A DNA stretch of 64,000 nt from Sphingomonas panacisoli (GCF_007859635.1 NZ_CP042306.1:2542001-2606000), one strand, 5' to 3'. Positions 1 to 8,370 are shown, counted from the stretch's first letter. Notes: a model not told the origin generated them from the sequence alone. Program-made: numbers and translations.

Positions 1-1317
1 TCGATCGGGCTCGCCAGCTATCTCGCGGTGTTGGAGGGGTTGTGGCTGTGGACCGGGCGCCAGGCGTTCCTCGACCTTTTCCGCTATTGGGTTAAGATCT
101 TCGCGATCGCCTTCGCGATGGGCGTCGTGTCGGGCATCGTCATGTCGTATCAGTTCGGCACCAACTGGTCGGTCTTTTCCGACAAGGCCGGGCCGGTGAT
201 CGGGCCGTTGATGGCGTATGAAGTGCTGACCGCGTTCTTCCTCGAAGCCGGGTTTCTGGGCGTGATGCTGTTCGGGACCAACAAGGTCGGTAAGGGCCTG
301 CATTTCGTCGCGACGTTGATGGTCGCGACCGGCACGTTGATCTCGGCGACCTGGATCATCTCGGTCAACAGCTGGATGCAGACGCCGGGCGGCTGGGCGA
401 TGAACGCACAGGGCCAGTTCGTGCCCGCCGATTGGTGGGCGATCGTGTTCAACGCGAGCTTCCCCTATCGCCTCGTCCACACGGTAATCGCGGCGTATTT
501 GACGACCGCGCTGGTCGTCGGCGGGGTCAGCGCGTGGCACATCATCAAGCGCCACGACACGCCGCAAGTGCGGATCGCGTTTTCGATGGCGATGTGGATG
601 GCGACGCTGGTCGCGCCGATCCAGTTGCTCGCGGGCGACCAGCACGGGCTCAACACGCTGGAGCATCAGCCGATCAAGGTGCTGGCGATGGAGGGCGATT
701 TCGAGCCGAGCCCGAACGGCGCGCCGCTGGTGCTGTTCGGTATCCCGTCGAACGCGGACGGCCGCGTGAACTACAAGATCGAGATTCCGAAAGCCGGGTC
801 GCTGATTCTCAAACACGACCCGAACGCGCCACTCAAGGGGCTGAAGGACTATCCCCGCGACCAATGGCCGCCGGTGGTGATCGTGTTCTGGTCGTTCCGC
901 GTCATGGTCGGGCTAGGGATGCTAATGATCGCGCTCGGCGCGTTCAGCCTGGTCCAACGGCTGCGCGGCAAGCTCTACGATCGCGGCCTGCTCCACCGCT
1001 TCGCGCTCGTCATGGGGCCGGCGGGGTTCGTCGCGGTGATCGCCGGCTGGGTGACGACCGAGGTCGGACGCCAGCCCTGGGTAATCTACGGCCTGCTCCG
1101 CACCGCCGACGCGGTTTCCCCGATCGCGACGCCCGGCGTTACGGGCTCGCTGATCGCGTTCGTTATCGTGTATTTCTCGGTCTATGCGGCGGGGACACTC
1201 TACCTACTGCGCCTGATGGCCAAGCCGCCGCACGACAATGAGAGTGACCCCAGCGAAGGACCGATCCGATCGGCGGGCATCACCCCGGCGCCGGCGAAAC
1301 TGGGCGGCGAGGCATGA
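1..1317 (+). CDS. cydA: Cytochrome bd-type (cyanide-insensitive) quinol oxidase subunit I, 5' truncated
   Basis: This is the large, haem-carrying subunit of a bd-type terminal oxidase, an inner-membrane complex that oxidises quinol and reduces O2 to water. The reading frame is open from base 1, so the N-terminus (probably about 20-30 residues) lies outside the window. The first residues seen (SYLAVLEGLWLWTG) match the family just after the first helix. Family motifs are QFGTNW near the start and GWVTTEVGRQPW near residue 350. The quinol-binding Q-loop region is short, and the visible part is about 439 residues, well below the roughly 520 of E. coli CydA. This fits the CIO (short Q-loop) class. 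The stop overlaps the cydB start by 4 nt, so the two are translationally coupled. No CydCD-type assembly transporter is visible here. Confidence 0.95.
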   Translation, partial: SIGLASYLAVLEGLWLWTGRQAFLDLFRYWVKIFAIAFAMGVVSGIVMSYQFGTNWSVFSDKAGPVIGPLMAYEVLTAFFLEAGFLGVMLFGTNKVGKGLHFVATLMVATGTLISATWIISVNSWMQTPGGWAMNAQGQFVPADWWAIVFNASFPYRLVHTVIAAYLTTALVVGGVSAWHIIKRHDTPQVRIAFSMAMWMATLVAPIQLLAGDQHGLNTLEHQPIKVLAMEGDFEPSPNGAPLVLFGIPSNADGRVNYKIEIPKAGSLILKHDPNAPLKGLKDYPRDQWPPVVIVFWSFRVMVGLGMLMIALGAFSLVQRLRGKLYDRGLLHRFALVMGPAGFVAVIAGWVTTEVGRQPWVIYGLLRTADAVSPIATPGVTGSLIAFVIVYFSVYAAGTLYLLRLMAKPPHDNESDPSEGPIRSAGITPAPAKLGGEA

Positions 1318-2333
1318 ACGTCAGCTTCGACCTGACCGTCGTCTGGGCGGCGATCATCAGCCTCGCGGTGGCGCTCTACGTCGTGATGGACGGGTTCGAC
1401 CTCGGCATCGGCATCCTGTTCGGGCGATTCAAGGTTGGCGGCGAGCGCGACACGGCGATGAACGCGATCGCGCCGGTATGGGACGGCAACGAGACGTGGC
1501 TGGTGATGGGCGGCGGCGGGCTGATGGCGGCGTTTCCGCTGGCGTACGCGATCATCCTGCCCGCGCTCTACACCCCGCTGATCGCGATGCTGCTCGGCCT
1601 CGTGTTCCGCGGCGTCGCGTTCGAATTCCGCTGGCGTGACCCCGCGCATCGCGGGTTCTGGGACTTCGCGTTCAGCGCCGGGTCGGTGCTGGCGACGCTC
1701 GCGCAGGGCATCACGCTCGGCGCGTTGCTCCAGGGCATCCATGTCGAAGGCCGCAGCTATGCGGGCGGCTGGTGGGACTGGCTGACCCCGTTCAGCCTGC
1801 TCTGCGGCGTCGCGCTGATGATCGGCTATGCGTTGCTCGGGAGCTGCTGGCTGATCTGGCGCAGCGACGGCCCGCTCCACGACGACGCCCGCAAGTTCGC
1901 CAAGTGGCTGACCCCCGCCATGCTCGCCGCGATCGGCGCGGTCAGCCTGGCGACGCCGTTCCTCGAAGGCAAATATTACGAGCGCTGGTTCGCCTGGCCC
2001 GGCGTGCTGTTCTCCGCGCAAATGCCGCTGACGGTGGCGATCGTCGGGCTCCTCCTGTGGCGCGCGATCGCCAAGGGTAAGGACCACAGCCCGTTCCTGT
2101 GGACGCTGACGCTGTTCGGCCTGTGCATGGCCGGTCTCGCCATCTCGATCTGGCCCGACGTCATCCCCGGCCGCGTCTCGATCTGGCAAGCCGCCAGCCC
2201 GGCCAAGAGCCAGACCTTCATGCTGGTCGGCGTGTCGATCCTGCTACCGCTGATCCTGGCCTATACCGGCTGGGCCTATTGGGTGTTCCGCGGCAAGGTC
2301 GGCGACGAGGGCTACCATGCCCACGACCATTAG
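1314..2333 (+). CDS. cydB: Cytochrome bd-type quinol oxidase subunit II
   Basis: Second integral-membrane subunit of the bd oxidase, 339 residues, the usual length for CydB. It begins at an ATG that overlaps the cydA stop (ATGA). Near the N-terminus it carries the conserved stretch DGFDLGIGIL. The rest alternates about eight hydrophobic helices with short loops, and it contains the WDGNETWLV motif typical of CydB. It pairs with CydA to form the oxidase and does not itself provide all of the haem ligands. The 3' end overlaps the small CydX-like gene, completing a three-gene operon. Confidence 0.95.
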   Translation: MNVSFDLTVVWAAIISLAVALYVVMDGFDLGIGILFGRFKVGGERDTAMNAIAPVWDGNETWLVMGGGGLMAAFPLAYAIILPALYTPLIAMLLGLVFRGVAFEFRWRDPAHRGFWDFAFSAGSVLATLAQGITLGALLQGIHVEGRSYAGGWWDWLTPFSLLCGVALMIGYALLGSCWLIWRSDGPLHDDARKFAKWLTPAMLAAIGAVSLATPFLEGKYYERWFAWPGVLFSAQMPLTVAIVGLLLWRAIAKGKDHSPFLWTLTLFGLCMAGLAISIWPDVIPGRVSIWQAASPAKSQTFMLVGVSILLPLILAYTGWAYWVFRGKVGDEGYHAHDH

Positions 2334-2424
2334 GCGCCTGGCCTGGTTCGTCGGCATCTGGGCGGCGAGCGTGCTGGCGCTGGGCGTCGTCGCCTACGCG
2401 ATCCGCTTCGCGCTGAAGCCCTAG
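2317..2424 (+). CDS. CydX-like small oxidase subunit (DUF2474-type), 35 aa
   Basis: A 35-codon gene starting at ATG 2317 inside the 3' end of cydB (17-nt overlap, different frame) and ending at TAG 2422-2424. It has a short basic N-terminus (MPTTIRRLAW) followed by one membrane helix (FVGIWAASVLALGVVAYAIR) and a short tail. Single-helix proteins of this kind, called CydX or DUF2474, commonly lie right after cydB and stabilise the bd oxidase. The position, size, Arg-rich start and Trp-containing helix all fit. It is too short for most gene finders and easy to miss. Membership of DUF2474 is recognition by eye. Confidence 0.85.
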   Translation: MPTTIRRLAWFVGIWAASVLALGVVAYAIRFALKP

Positions 2425-2491
2425 CCGCACTGCACAAAACGCGCTAAGGGCCGCGCGAAACCGCCTTCGGGCGCTCCAATCAGGACCGATC

Positions 2492-4315
2492 ATGAACCTT
2501 CGCAACGTGGCGATCATCGCCCACGTCGATCACGGCAAGACCACGCTCGTCGACCAGCTTTTCCGCCAATCCGGCACGTTCCGCGACAATCAGCGCGTCG
2601 AAGAACGCGCGATGGATTCGAACGACCTGGAAAAAGAACGCGGCATCACGATTCTGGCGAAGCCGACCTCGATCGATTGGGAAGGCATCCGGATCAACAT
2701 CGTCGACACGCCAGGCCACGCCGATTTCGGCGGCGAGGTCGAGCGTATCCTGTCGATGGTCGATGGCGTCGTCCTGCTGGTCGATTCGTCCGAAGGCGCG
2801 ATGCCGCAGACCAAGTTTGTGACCGGCAAGGCGTTGGCGCTCGGCCTCCGTCCGATCGTCGTCGTCAACAAGATCGACCGCCCGGACGAGCGCATCCAGG
2901 AAGTGCTCGACGAAGTGTTCGACCTGTTCGTGTCGCTCGACGCGACCGACGAGCAGCTCGATTTCCCCGTGCTCTACGCCTCGGGCCGCAACGGCTACGC
3001 CAATGAAGACCCCAGCCTGCGCGAAGGCACGCTCAAGCCGCTGTTCCAGAAGATCGTCGACCACGTGCCGCCGCCGAACCTCGACGAGGACGCGCCGTTC
3101 AGCTTCCTGGTGACATTGCTCGACCGCGACAATTTCCTCGGCCGCGTGCTGACCGGTCGCGTCCAGTCGGGCGTGGTGAAGGTCAACCAGCCGATCCACG
3201 CGCTGAACGACGACGGCAAGATCATCGAGACCGGCCGCGCGTCCAAGCTGATGTCGTTCCGCGGGCTCGAGCGCGTGCCCGTCGAGGAAGCGCGCGCCGG
3301 CGACATTATCAGCCTTGCCGGCCTGACCGTAGCGACCGTCGCCGACACGATCGCCGATCCGACCGTGACCGAAGCGATCCACGCGCAGAAGATCGACCCC
3401 CCGACGCTGTCGATGCGCTTCGCCGTCAACGACAGCCCGATGGCGGGCCGCGAGGGCAGCAAGGTCACGTCGCGCATGATCCGCGATCGTCTGGAGCGCG
3501 AAGCCGAATCGAATGTCGCGATCAAGGTGACCGAAAGCGCCGACAAGGACAGCTTCGAAGTCGCCGGCCGCGGCGAACTCCAGCTCGGCGTGTTGATCGA
3601 AACGATGCGCCGCGAAGGCTTCGAACTCGGCATCAGCCGCCCGCGCGTGCTGTTCCGCGAGGACGAGGACGGCAAGAAGACCGAGCCGTACGAAACCGTC
3701 GTGATCGACGTGGACGACGAATATTCGGGCACGGTCGTCGACAAGATGAACCAGCGCAAGGGCGAGATGACCGACATGCGCCCCTCGGGCGGCGGCAAGA
3801 CGCGCATCACCTTCTCCGCCCCGTCGCGCGGCCTGATCGGCTATCACGGCGAATTCCTGTCCGACACGCGCGGCACCGGGATCATGAACCGGCTGTTCGA
3901 GAAATACGGCCCGCACAAAGGCCAGATCGAAGGCCGCAAGAACGGCGTGCTGATCTCCAACGGTTCGGGCGAAGCGAACAGCTACGCGCTCGGCCCGCTC
4001 GAGGATCGCGGCATCCTGTTCGTCGGCCATGGCGAAGCGCTCTACGAAGGCATGATCATCGGCGAAAACGCCAAGACGGAAGACCTCGAGGTCAACCCGA
4101 TGAAGGCGAAGCAGCTGACCAACTTCCGCGCATCGGGCGGCAAGGACGACGCCGTTCGCCTCTCCCCGCCGAAGAAGATGACGCTCGAACAGGCGATCGC
4201 CTATGTCGACGACGACGAAATGGTCGAAGTGACGCCGAGCAAGATCCGGCTGCGCAAGCGGCACCTGGATCCGCACGAGCGGAAGCGGGCCAGTCGCGCC
4301 AAGCAAGCCGCCTGA
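2492..4315 (+). CDS. typA: Ribosome-associated translational GTPase TypA/BipA
   Basis: 607-residue elongation-factor-like GTPase that binds the 70S ribosome and is linked to stress adaptation and subunit assembly. GTPase motifs are clear: P-loop AHVDHGKTT at residues 9-17, switch region RGITI near 50, [11 protein letters not shown] near 72, and NKIDRP near 129. The translation-factor domain 2 and EF-G-like domains follow. The C-terminal part holds the TypA-specific region ([20 protein letters not shown]). The length is normal for the family. The 67-nt gap after the cyd operon and a weak AGGA-type ribosome site suggest a separate transcription unit. Confidence 0.97.
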   Translation: MNLRNVAIIAHVDHGKTTLVDQLFRQSGTFRDNQRVEERAMDSNDLEKERGITILAKPTSIDWEGIRINIVDTPGHADFGGEVERILSMVDGVVLLVDSSEGAMPQTKFVTGKALALGLRPIVVVNKIDRPDERIQEVLDEVFDLFVSLDATDEQLDFPVLYASGRNGYANEDPSLREGTLKPLFQKIVDHVPPPNLDEDAPFSFLVTLLDRDNFLGRVLTGRVQSGVVKVNQPIHALNDDGKIIETGRASKLMSFRGLERVPVEEARAGDIISLAGLTVATVADTIADPTVTEAIHAQKIDPPTLSMRFAVNDSPMAGREGSKVTSRMIRDRLEREAESNVAIKVTESADKDSFEVAGRGELQLGVLIETMRREGFELGISRPRVLFREDEDGKKTEPYETVVIDVDDEYSGTVVDKMNQRKGEMTDMRPSGGGKTRITFSAPSRGLIGYHGEFLSDTRGTGIMNRLFEKYGPHKGQIEGRKNGVLISNGSGEANSYALGPLEDRGILFVGHGEALYEGMIIGENAKTEDLEVNPMKAKQLTNFRASGGKDDAVRLSPPKKMTLEQAIAYVDDDEMVEVTPSKIRLRKRHLDPHERKRASRAKQAA

Positions 4316-4321
4316 CCGTCG

Positions 4322-4405
4322 CCGTAGCGCGAGCTACGGTGCAGCCTACTCAGGCGGCTCGGCCGACCTCGCTAACGCGAGGTTCGACCGCGCGGCTTTG
4401 CCGCG
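4322..4405. terminator. Three tandem hairpins between convergent typA and cyclophilin genes
   Basis: Three perfect stem-loops lie in the 97-nt convergent gap. The first is CCGTAGC-GCGA-GCTACGG (4322-4339, a GNRA-type loop). The second is CCTCGC-TAAC-GCGAGG (4367-4382). The third is CGCGGC-TTT-GCCGCG (4391-4405). None is followed by a U-tract on either strand, so classical rho-independent termination is not demonstrated. A bidirectional termination or transcript-end stabilising role is an inference from their position between two converging genes. Confidence 0.55.
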
Positions 4406-4412
4406 TCGCGCC

Positions 4413-5054
4413 CTACCGTCCTTGGAACAACAGCCAAACCTTCGCCCGCCCGGTCGGATGCGGTGTGCCGTCGAGCCGCTGCGCCTTCAGGATCGTCACC
4501 GGACGCGTCAGGATCTGACCCTTCATCGCGCCCTCGCCGCCGGGGTTGGTCGGCATCGCCAGGATGCGCTTAACCACGTCCATGCCGCCGACGATCCGCC
4601 CGAACACGGCGTAGCCCGGCGATCCCGGCCGCGCGTCCATGTTGGGCGAGGCGCCAACCATCAGCGAGAAGTTGGCGGTGCCGGTGTTGACGCCCTCGTA
4701 CCGCGCCATCGAGACCGCGCCGTCGACATGGCGAAGGCCGGTCTTGCTGGTCGGCTCCAGCGCAACGGGCTCGAGCCGCCGCCGCGCGTCGGTGTCGATC
4801 CCGCCCTGGACAAAGCCGAGCTGCGGCGCGCCTTTGCGCCGCGACGCGCGATAGAAGGTCACGCCGTCGAGCCGTCCGTCATCGACATAGGCCAGGAAAT
4901 TGCGCGCGGTGAGCGGCGCGTGCTTCACGTCGATCGCCAGCGTGATGACGCCGGCCTGCGTCGTCAGCTTGACGCGCACCACCGGCGGTTCGGCGGGTGC
5001 CGCCGGCCCGGCGCCGATCAGCACCAGCGCCAACAGTCCGACCAAAATTCGCAT
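4413..5054 (-). CDS. Periplasmic cyclophilin-type peptidyl-prolyl cis-trans isomerase
   Basis: 213-residue protein with an N-terminal signal sequence (MRILVGLLALVLIGAGPAAP) followed by a cyclophilin fold. The fold shows TTQAGVITLAIDVKHAP, the catalytic-region FYRASRR, and GFVQGGID. It ends with the FGRIVGGMDVVKRI helix typical of bacterial cyclophilins. It would catalyse proline isomerisation of exported proteins. The active-site arginine is represented by the RASRR stretch, and the rest of the core is well kept. It is followed, convergently, by the triple hairpin after typA. A 120-nt gap separates it from the upstream gene on the same strand, so it may have its own promoter. Confidence 0.88.
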   Translation of the reverse strand: MRILVGLLALVLIGAGPAAPAEPPVVRVKLTTQAGVITLAIDVKHAPLTARNFLAYVDDGRLDGVTFYRASRRKGAPQLGFVQGGIDTDARRRLEPVALEPTSKTGLRHVDGAVSMARYEGVNTGTANFSLMVGASPNMDARPGSPGYAVFGRIVGGMDVVKRILAMPTNPGGEGAMKGQILTRPVTILKAQRLDGTPHPTGRAKVWLLFQGR

Positions 5055-5174
5055 TGCCTTCTCCCGCTAAGCGAAACGTGCGGCGCAACGCCTCGTTCAA
5101 GGCGCCGCGGAGATCAAGCGGGGAAAGGTGACGGCGCCGACGCAATTACGGGGATCACGGCACCGTCGCGTGTC

Positions 5175-6032
5175 TCAACGCAGGGGAGTCGTGATCCCTT
5201 CGCGGCGTTGCAGCCGCCAGGCACGCCGCTCCATTCGCCACTGCCGCATCGCGTCGCGACGGGCGGCGCGCTGAGCGGGATCGAGGCCTGGCTCCTGCGG
5301 GCTCGGCGGGCGCGACGCCGCTTGAGGCTGCGGTTGCGCGAGGGGCAGCGCGGCGGGCGGCTTGCGTCCATCGGCCGCCGCGGCCGCGCGCGCTTCGAGC
5401 CGCTGTTCGTAGCGCTGCGCCATCCTGGGGTGCGAGGCGAGGAAATCGGCCTTGATCTTGGCGACGGCGATCTTGCGCTCGACGGGCGGCAGCGCCTTGA
5501 CGCGGCGCCATTCGGCGATCGCGGCCTGGCGCTGGTCGGGCGGCAAGCCGCGCAGCTTGGCGGCGATCGCGCGCTGCACCAGCGTGCGCTGGACCGGCAG
5601 CCCGGCGGCGATCCGCGCGGCGCGGCGCTCGCGCCACAGCTCCTGCGGGGTCGGCGTCGGGTCGATCAGCGGCACCGGGGCGGGCGTGATGTCGGCCAGC
5701 GAGACGACCTTGCCCGGCGCGGCGCGCGGCTTTTCGGTGCGGACGACGTGTTTCGGCTTCGGTGCCGGCTCGGCGATGTGGGTGATCCCAGGAATTCGGA
5801 TCGGCAGCTTGTCGAGCAACCCGGTCGCCGCCGCCGTCGCGCTCGCGATGACCAGCGCGCCGGCACCCAGCAACACGCGCCCATGCCGCCGCCAGCCGCC
5901 GCGCGCGCTCCGCCGCGGTGGTGCGATGCCCGCACTCGCTGCCGCGACGATATCGCGCGCCAGCCCGGCGCGCATCGCGGGCACGGTGGCGCGGTCGAGC
6001 GCAATACGGTCGGCGGGCCCGAAGTCGCTCAT
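5175..6032 (-). CDS. Membrane-anchored partner of the ECF sigma factor (putative anti-sigma, DUF3106-like C-terminus)
   Basis: 285 residues. The short N-terminal cytoplasmic part (MSDFGPADRIALDRATVPAM) is followed by a basic stretch and one membrane helix at about residues 50-72 (VLLGAGALVIASATAAATGL). A long Ala/Arg/Pro-rich periplasmic region follows. That region contains repeats of the type LPPDQRQAAIAEWRRVKALP and resembles DUF3106, a heat-shock or metal-resistance-like periplasmic helical domain. The start ATG overlaps the stop of the sigma gene (ATGA), so the two are coupled. The topology and coupling suggest an anti-sigma factor that responds to a periplasmic signal. No zinc-binding HxxxCxxC anti-sigma motif is present, so the anti-sigma role is an inference. 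Confidence 0.6.
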   Translation of the reverse strand: MSDFGPADRIALDRATVPAMRAGLARDIVAAASAGIAPPRRSARGGWRRHGRVLLGAGALVIASATAAATGLLDKLPIRIPGITHIAEPAPKPKHVVRTEKPRAAPGKVVSLADITPAPVPLIDPTPTPQELWRERRAARIAAGLPVQRTLVQRAIAAKLRGLPPDQRQAAIAEWRRVKALPPVERKIAVAKIKADFLASHPRMAQRYEQRLEARAAAAADGRKPPAALPLAQPQPQAASRPPSPQEPGLDPAQRAARRDAMRQWRMERRAWRLQRREGITTPLR

Positions 6033-6625
6033 GCCGCTTCCCCCGTCAGCGTGGTCAGCCCGCGCTCGGCAAGCGCCGCCCGCATCGCGCCCCGCGCCCG
6101 CAACAGCAGTGATTCGAACGCCTTCAGCTTCATCTCCAGCACCTCGGCCGCCGCCGCATTGGGCAGCTCCTCGTAATAAGTCAGCACGATCGCGGCGCGG
6201 TGCCGCTCGGTCAGGTCGCCCAGCGCCGCCAGCGCCGCCGCGCGCAATCGCGCTTCATCCATCGCCTCGTCCGCGCCCGGCGTCTCGTCCGCCCGCTCCG
6301 GCACTTCGGCATCGCTCGAAAAACGCCGCCGCCGCAGCCGATCGAGACACAGATTGACCGCGACCCGCGTCAGCCACGCCGCGATTCCAGCCTGGCCAGT
6401 GCGCCATCGATCCGCAGACGCCCACAGCCGCAACAACGCCTCCTGCGCGACGTCCTCGGCCTCGGCGCCGTCGCCCAGCATGCGATACGCCACCCGGTGC
6501 AGCATCCCGACTTGCGCCTCGACCACGCGTGAAAAGGCCAGCGAATCCCGACCGGCGATGCGCGCCATCACGGCATCGTCGTCGTTCGCCGTCGCAGGTT
6601 CCCGCGCGGCCGCCTCCTGCGCCAT
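6029..6625 (-). CDS. ECF-type RNA polymerase sigma factor
   Basis: About 198 residues with the two-domain ECF layout. Region 2 shows AEDVAQEALLRLW at about residues 55-67. A variable linker follows. Region 4 contains LTERHRAAIVLTYYEELP and a helix-turn-helix ending in KLKAFESLLLRARGAMRAA. The chosen start is ATG 6625; a GTG two codons upstream (6631) is possible. The gene overlaps the downstream membrane-protein gene by 4 nt, the usual arrangement of a sigma factor with its regulator. The target promoters are unknown, and the family subgroup was not assigned. Confidence 0.9.
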   Translation of the reverse strand: MAQEAAAREPATANDDDAVMARIAGRDSLAFSRVVEAQVGMLHRVAYRMLGDGAEAEDVAQEALLRLWASADRWRTGQAGIAAWLTRVAVNLCLDRLRRRRFSSDAEVPERADETPGADEAMDEARLRAAALAALGDLTERHRAAIVLTYYEELPNAAAAEVLEMKLKAFESLLLRARGAMRAALAERGLTTLTGEAA

Positions 6626-6664
6626 CAACACGCCGTCACATCTACTCCATCGCGCTCAACGCAC

Positions 6665-6690
6665 GAAACCGCGCGACCCTTCGCTCGTTT
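6665..6690 (+). promoter_or_regulatory. Candidate general-stress (EcfG-type) promoter
   Basis: GAAAC (6665-6669), a 16-nt spacer, then CGTTT (6686-6690). The alphaproteobacterial EcfG consensus is GGAAC-N16/17-CGTT, so the -35 differs at one base. It lies 24 nt upstream of the ATG of the 63-residue protein, in front of its AGGAG site. It was found by eye only. A chance match in this GC-rich sequence cannot be excluded. Confidence 0.35.
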
Positions 6691-6713
6691 CACCAAGCAG
6701 AAGGAGATCGCCC

Positions 6714-6905
6714 ATGACCCGACCCGCCGACGAAAAGGATCTGCCGCCCGATGCGGGCCACCGCGCGTCGATCGACCCGAAGACCGGCGAAGTTCACGGC
6801 AGCGGCATGGGCGCGGGCGGCGGCAATCCGGGCGAGGATTACGACAGCGACCCCGCGACCGGGGACGGCTTCCCGCAGACCGGCAAGGGCAGCCGTCAGC
6901 CGTAG
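6714..6905 (+). CDS. Small hydrophilic glycine/aspartate-rich protein of unknown function
   Basis: 63 residues. ATG 6714 is preceded by a clear AGGAG at 6702-6706. The protein has no hydrophobic segment. It is rich in Gly, Asp and Pro, with a central run MGAGGGNPGEDYDSDPATG, so it is probably disordered or a hydrophilin-like stress protein. I do not recognise a named family. A candidate EcfG-type promoter sits just upstream, which would fit a stress role. Its last 10 nt overlap the 3' end of the convergent P-loop gene. Confidence 0.65.
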   Translation: MTRPADEKDLPPDAGHRASIDPKTGEVHGSGMGAGGGNPGEDYDSDPATGDGFPQTGKGSRQP

Positions 6906-7375
6906 CGAATGATCGCGAACCCTTCGACATCGGTCGGCGCGACGAAATGCGCGGTGAACTGGTCGAAGGTCGCGTCGTCGACGTGATACGGATGCTCGCC
7001 CGACGCGTTGCGCGCATGCATCCGCGCACGGCATTCGTCGTCGGGCGGATCGAGGAAATGGAGCGTCGCCGTGACGCCCGCATCGTCGGCCAGCGCCTTC
7101 ATCCACGCCCGGCTCGCGACTGTGTTGGCGGGAAAATCGAGGATCACGGCCTGCCCGCGCCGCACCATCTCGACGATCAACGGCGCGATCGCGGCGCGCA
7201 GCCGCTCGCTCGACCGGCGGTAATCCGCCAAGTCAGCGATCTCGCCGGGATACAGCGTCGATAGCCAGGCGTCCTCGGACAGCACCATCCCGCCGGCCTC
7301 CTCGACCAGCGCACGCGCGCGTGTCGATTTCCCCGCCGCGATCTTGCCGGTCAGCACGTGGAGCGATCCGGTCAT
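6896..7375 (-). CDS. P-loop ATPase/kinase of the AAA_33 (zeta-toxin-like) type
   Basis: 159 residues. Walker A is GKIAAGKS near the N-terminus (residues 10-17). The helical and lid regions that follow (LPPLIVEM-like, then FLDPPDDECRARMHAR) are typical of small nucleotide-kinase-like ATPases that phosphorylate small molecules or act as zeta-toxin-like kinases. The start is ATG 7375, overlapping the EVE-gene stop (ATGA); upstream extension in the same frame only re-reads the EVE gene. The substrate cannot be told from sequence. The 3' end overlaps the convergent small gene by 10 nt. Confidence 0.75.
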   Translation of the reverse strand: MTGSLHVLTGKIAAGKSTRARALVEEAGGMVLSEDAWLSTLYPGEIADLADYRRSSERLRAAIAPLIVEMVRRGQAVILDFPANTVASRAWMKALADDAGVTATLHFLDPPDDECRARMHARNASGEHPYHVDDATFDQFTAHFVAPTDVEGFAIIRYG

Positions 7376-7773
7376 CCCTTCGCCATCTCCATCAGCACCT
7401 TCCACTCGTCGTCGCGCACCGGTGTCACCGACAGTCGCGACTGGCGCAGCACTTCGATCTTGGCGAGGCGCGGCTCGGCCTTCATCTCCGCCAGCGTGAC
7501 GTGATGCTCGAGCGGTGCGACCGGCTTGACCTGGACGCTCGCCCAATCGCCCTTCTCGCCGTCAGGCTGCCACGTGCGCGTGATCTCCATCACCCCCGCG
7601 CACGCTTTCTCGGTGTTCGAATGATAGAGGATCGCCCGATCGCCGACCTGCATGTCCTTCAGGAAATTGCGCGCAGTATAGTTGCGGATGCCGTCCCACT
7701 CGGTGACCTTGTCCTTCACCAAATGGTCCCAGCCGTAAACTTCGGGCTCCGACCGCAGGAACCAATAGGCCAT
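7372..7773 (-). CDS. EVE domain-containing protein
   Basis: 133 residues, essentially a single EVE domain, a PUA-like fold that binds modified bases in DNA or RNA. Family signatures are MAYWFLRSEP at the N-terminus, WDGIRNYTARNFL near residue 26, and GDRAILYHSNTE near residue 43, followed by the C-terminal PRLAKIEVLRQSRLSVTPV. The length is typical of stand-alone bacterial EVE proteins. It is coupled to the downstream P-loop kinase gene by a 4-nt overlap. The exact ligand is unknown. Confidence 0.93.
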   Translation of the reverse strand: MAYWFLRSEPEVYGWDHLVKDKVTEWDGIRNYTARNFLKDMQVGDRAILYHSNTEKACAGVMEITRTWQPDGEKGDWASVQVKPVAPLEHHVTLAEMKAEPRLAKIEVLRQSRLSVTPVRDDEWKVLMEMAKG

Positions 7774-7916
7774 CGATGCTTCCTTACCTAAACGTTAAGT
7801 GAACGCCCGTCTCAGGGGCCATTCAGACCGAATCGCGTACACCTTGCAACAAGCTCGGACAGTTCCGCGTTGATACGCAATGCGTAATGCGAGCTCTTTG
7901 TAGAAGGAGGTTCGAG

Positions 7917-8273
7917 ATGAACAAGTTTCTGACCAAGTCGGTGCTGGGTGCCACCCTCGCCGCCACAGCGCTGACCGTTGCCGCGCCGGCGGACGCGCAG
8001 CGTTATCGTCGCTATCACGATCGCGGCGACGCGACGGGTGCCGCGATTCTGGGCGGCGTTGCCGGCCTGGCGATCGGTGCGGCCATCGCGTCGAACAACA
8101 ACCGCGATCGCTATTATCGCAACGATTATTATTACAACGACAATTACCGCTACAACGATTACCCGCGGTACAACGATTATTACTATCGCGAGCGCTATGT
8201 GCAGCGTTGCCGCATGGAGCGCCGGTATGACCCGTATTATGGCGGGACCTATCGTGTTCGCGTCTGTTACTAA
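7917..8273 (+). CDS. Secreted glycine-zipper, Tyr/Asn/Arg-rich surface protein
   Basis: 118 residues. The start is ATG 7917, chosen because AGAAGGAGG lies about 6-8 nt upstream. A signal peptide (MNKFLTKSVLGATLAATALT, cleaved near ADA-QRY) is followed by a glycine-zipper helix (AAILGGVAGLAIGAAIAS), and then a region dominated by Tyr, Asn, Asp and Arg (YYRNDYYYNDNYRYNDY). Two cysteines near the C-terminus may pair. Such proteins are usually outer-membrane-associated with a 17-kDa-antigen-like zipper. The function is not known. A strong terminator follows the gene. Confidence 0.75.
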   Translation: MNKFLTKSVLGATLAATALTVAAPADAQRYRRYHDRGDATGAAILGGVAGLAIGAAIASNNNRDRYYRNDYYYNDNYRYNDYPRYNDYYYRERYVQRCRMERRYDPYYGGTYRVRVCY

Positions 8274-8310
8274 GCGGGCGCACGGGATGAGCGTAAGCTA
8301 ATCCCGAGAC

Positions 8311-8359
8311 GCCACGTCGGGCGGCGATGCCGCAACGCGGCTTCGTCCGACGACGTGGC
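8311..8359 (+). other. Long-range inverted repeat downstream of the glycine-zipper gene
   Basis: GCCACGTCG (8311-8319) pairs perfectly with CGACGTGGC (8351-8359) around a 31-nt loop that can itself form a GC-rich hairpin. It sits between the stop of the secreted protein gene and the terminator at 8371. It may stabilise the 3' end of the transcript. No coding capacity is supported here. Confidence 0.45.
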
Positions 8360-8370
8360 GACCCAACCAG

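Noticed and set aside
2480..4306. A 608-residue frame on the minus strand opposite typA
   Set aside because: It is an antisense shadow: low-complexity Ala/Arg/Asp/Val composition with no domain, while typA on the plus strand carries all the GTPase motifs.
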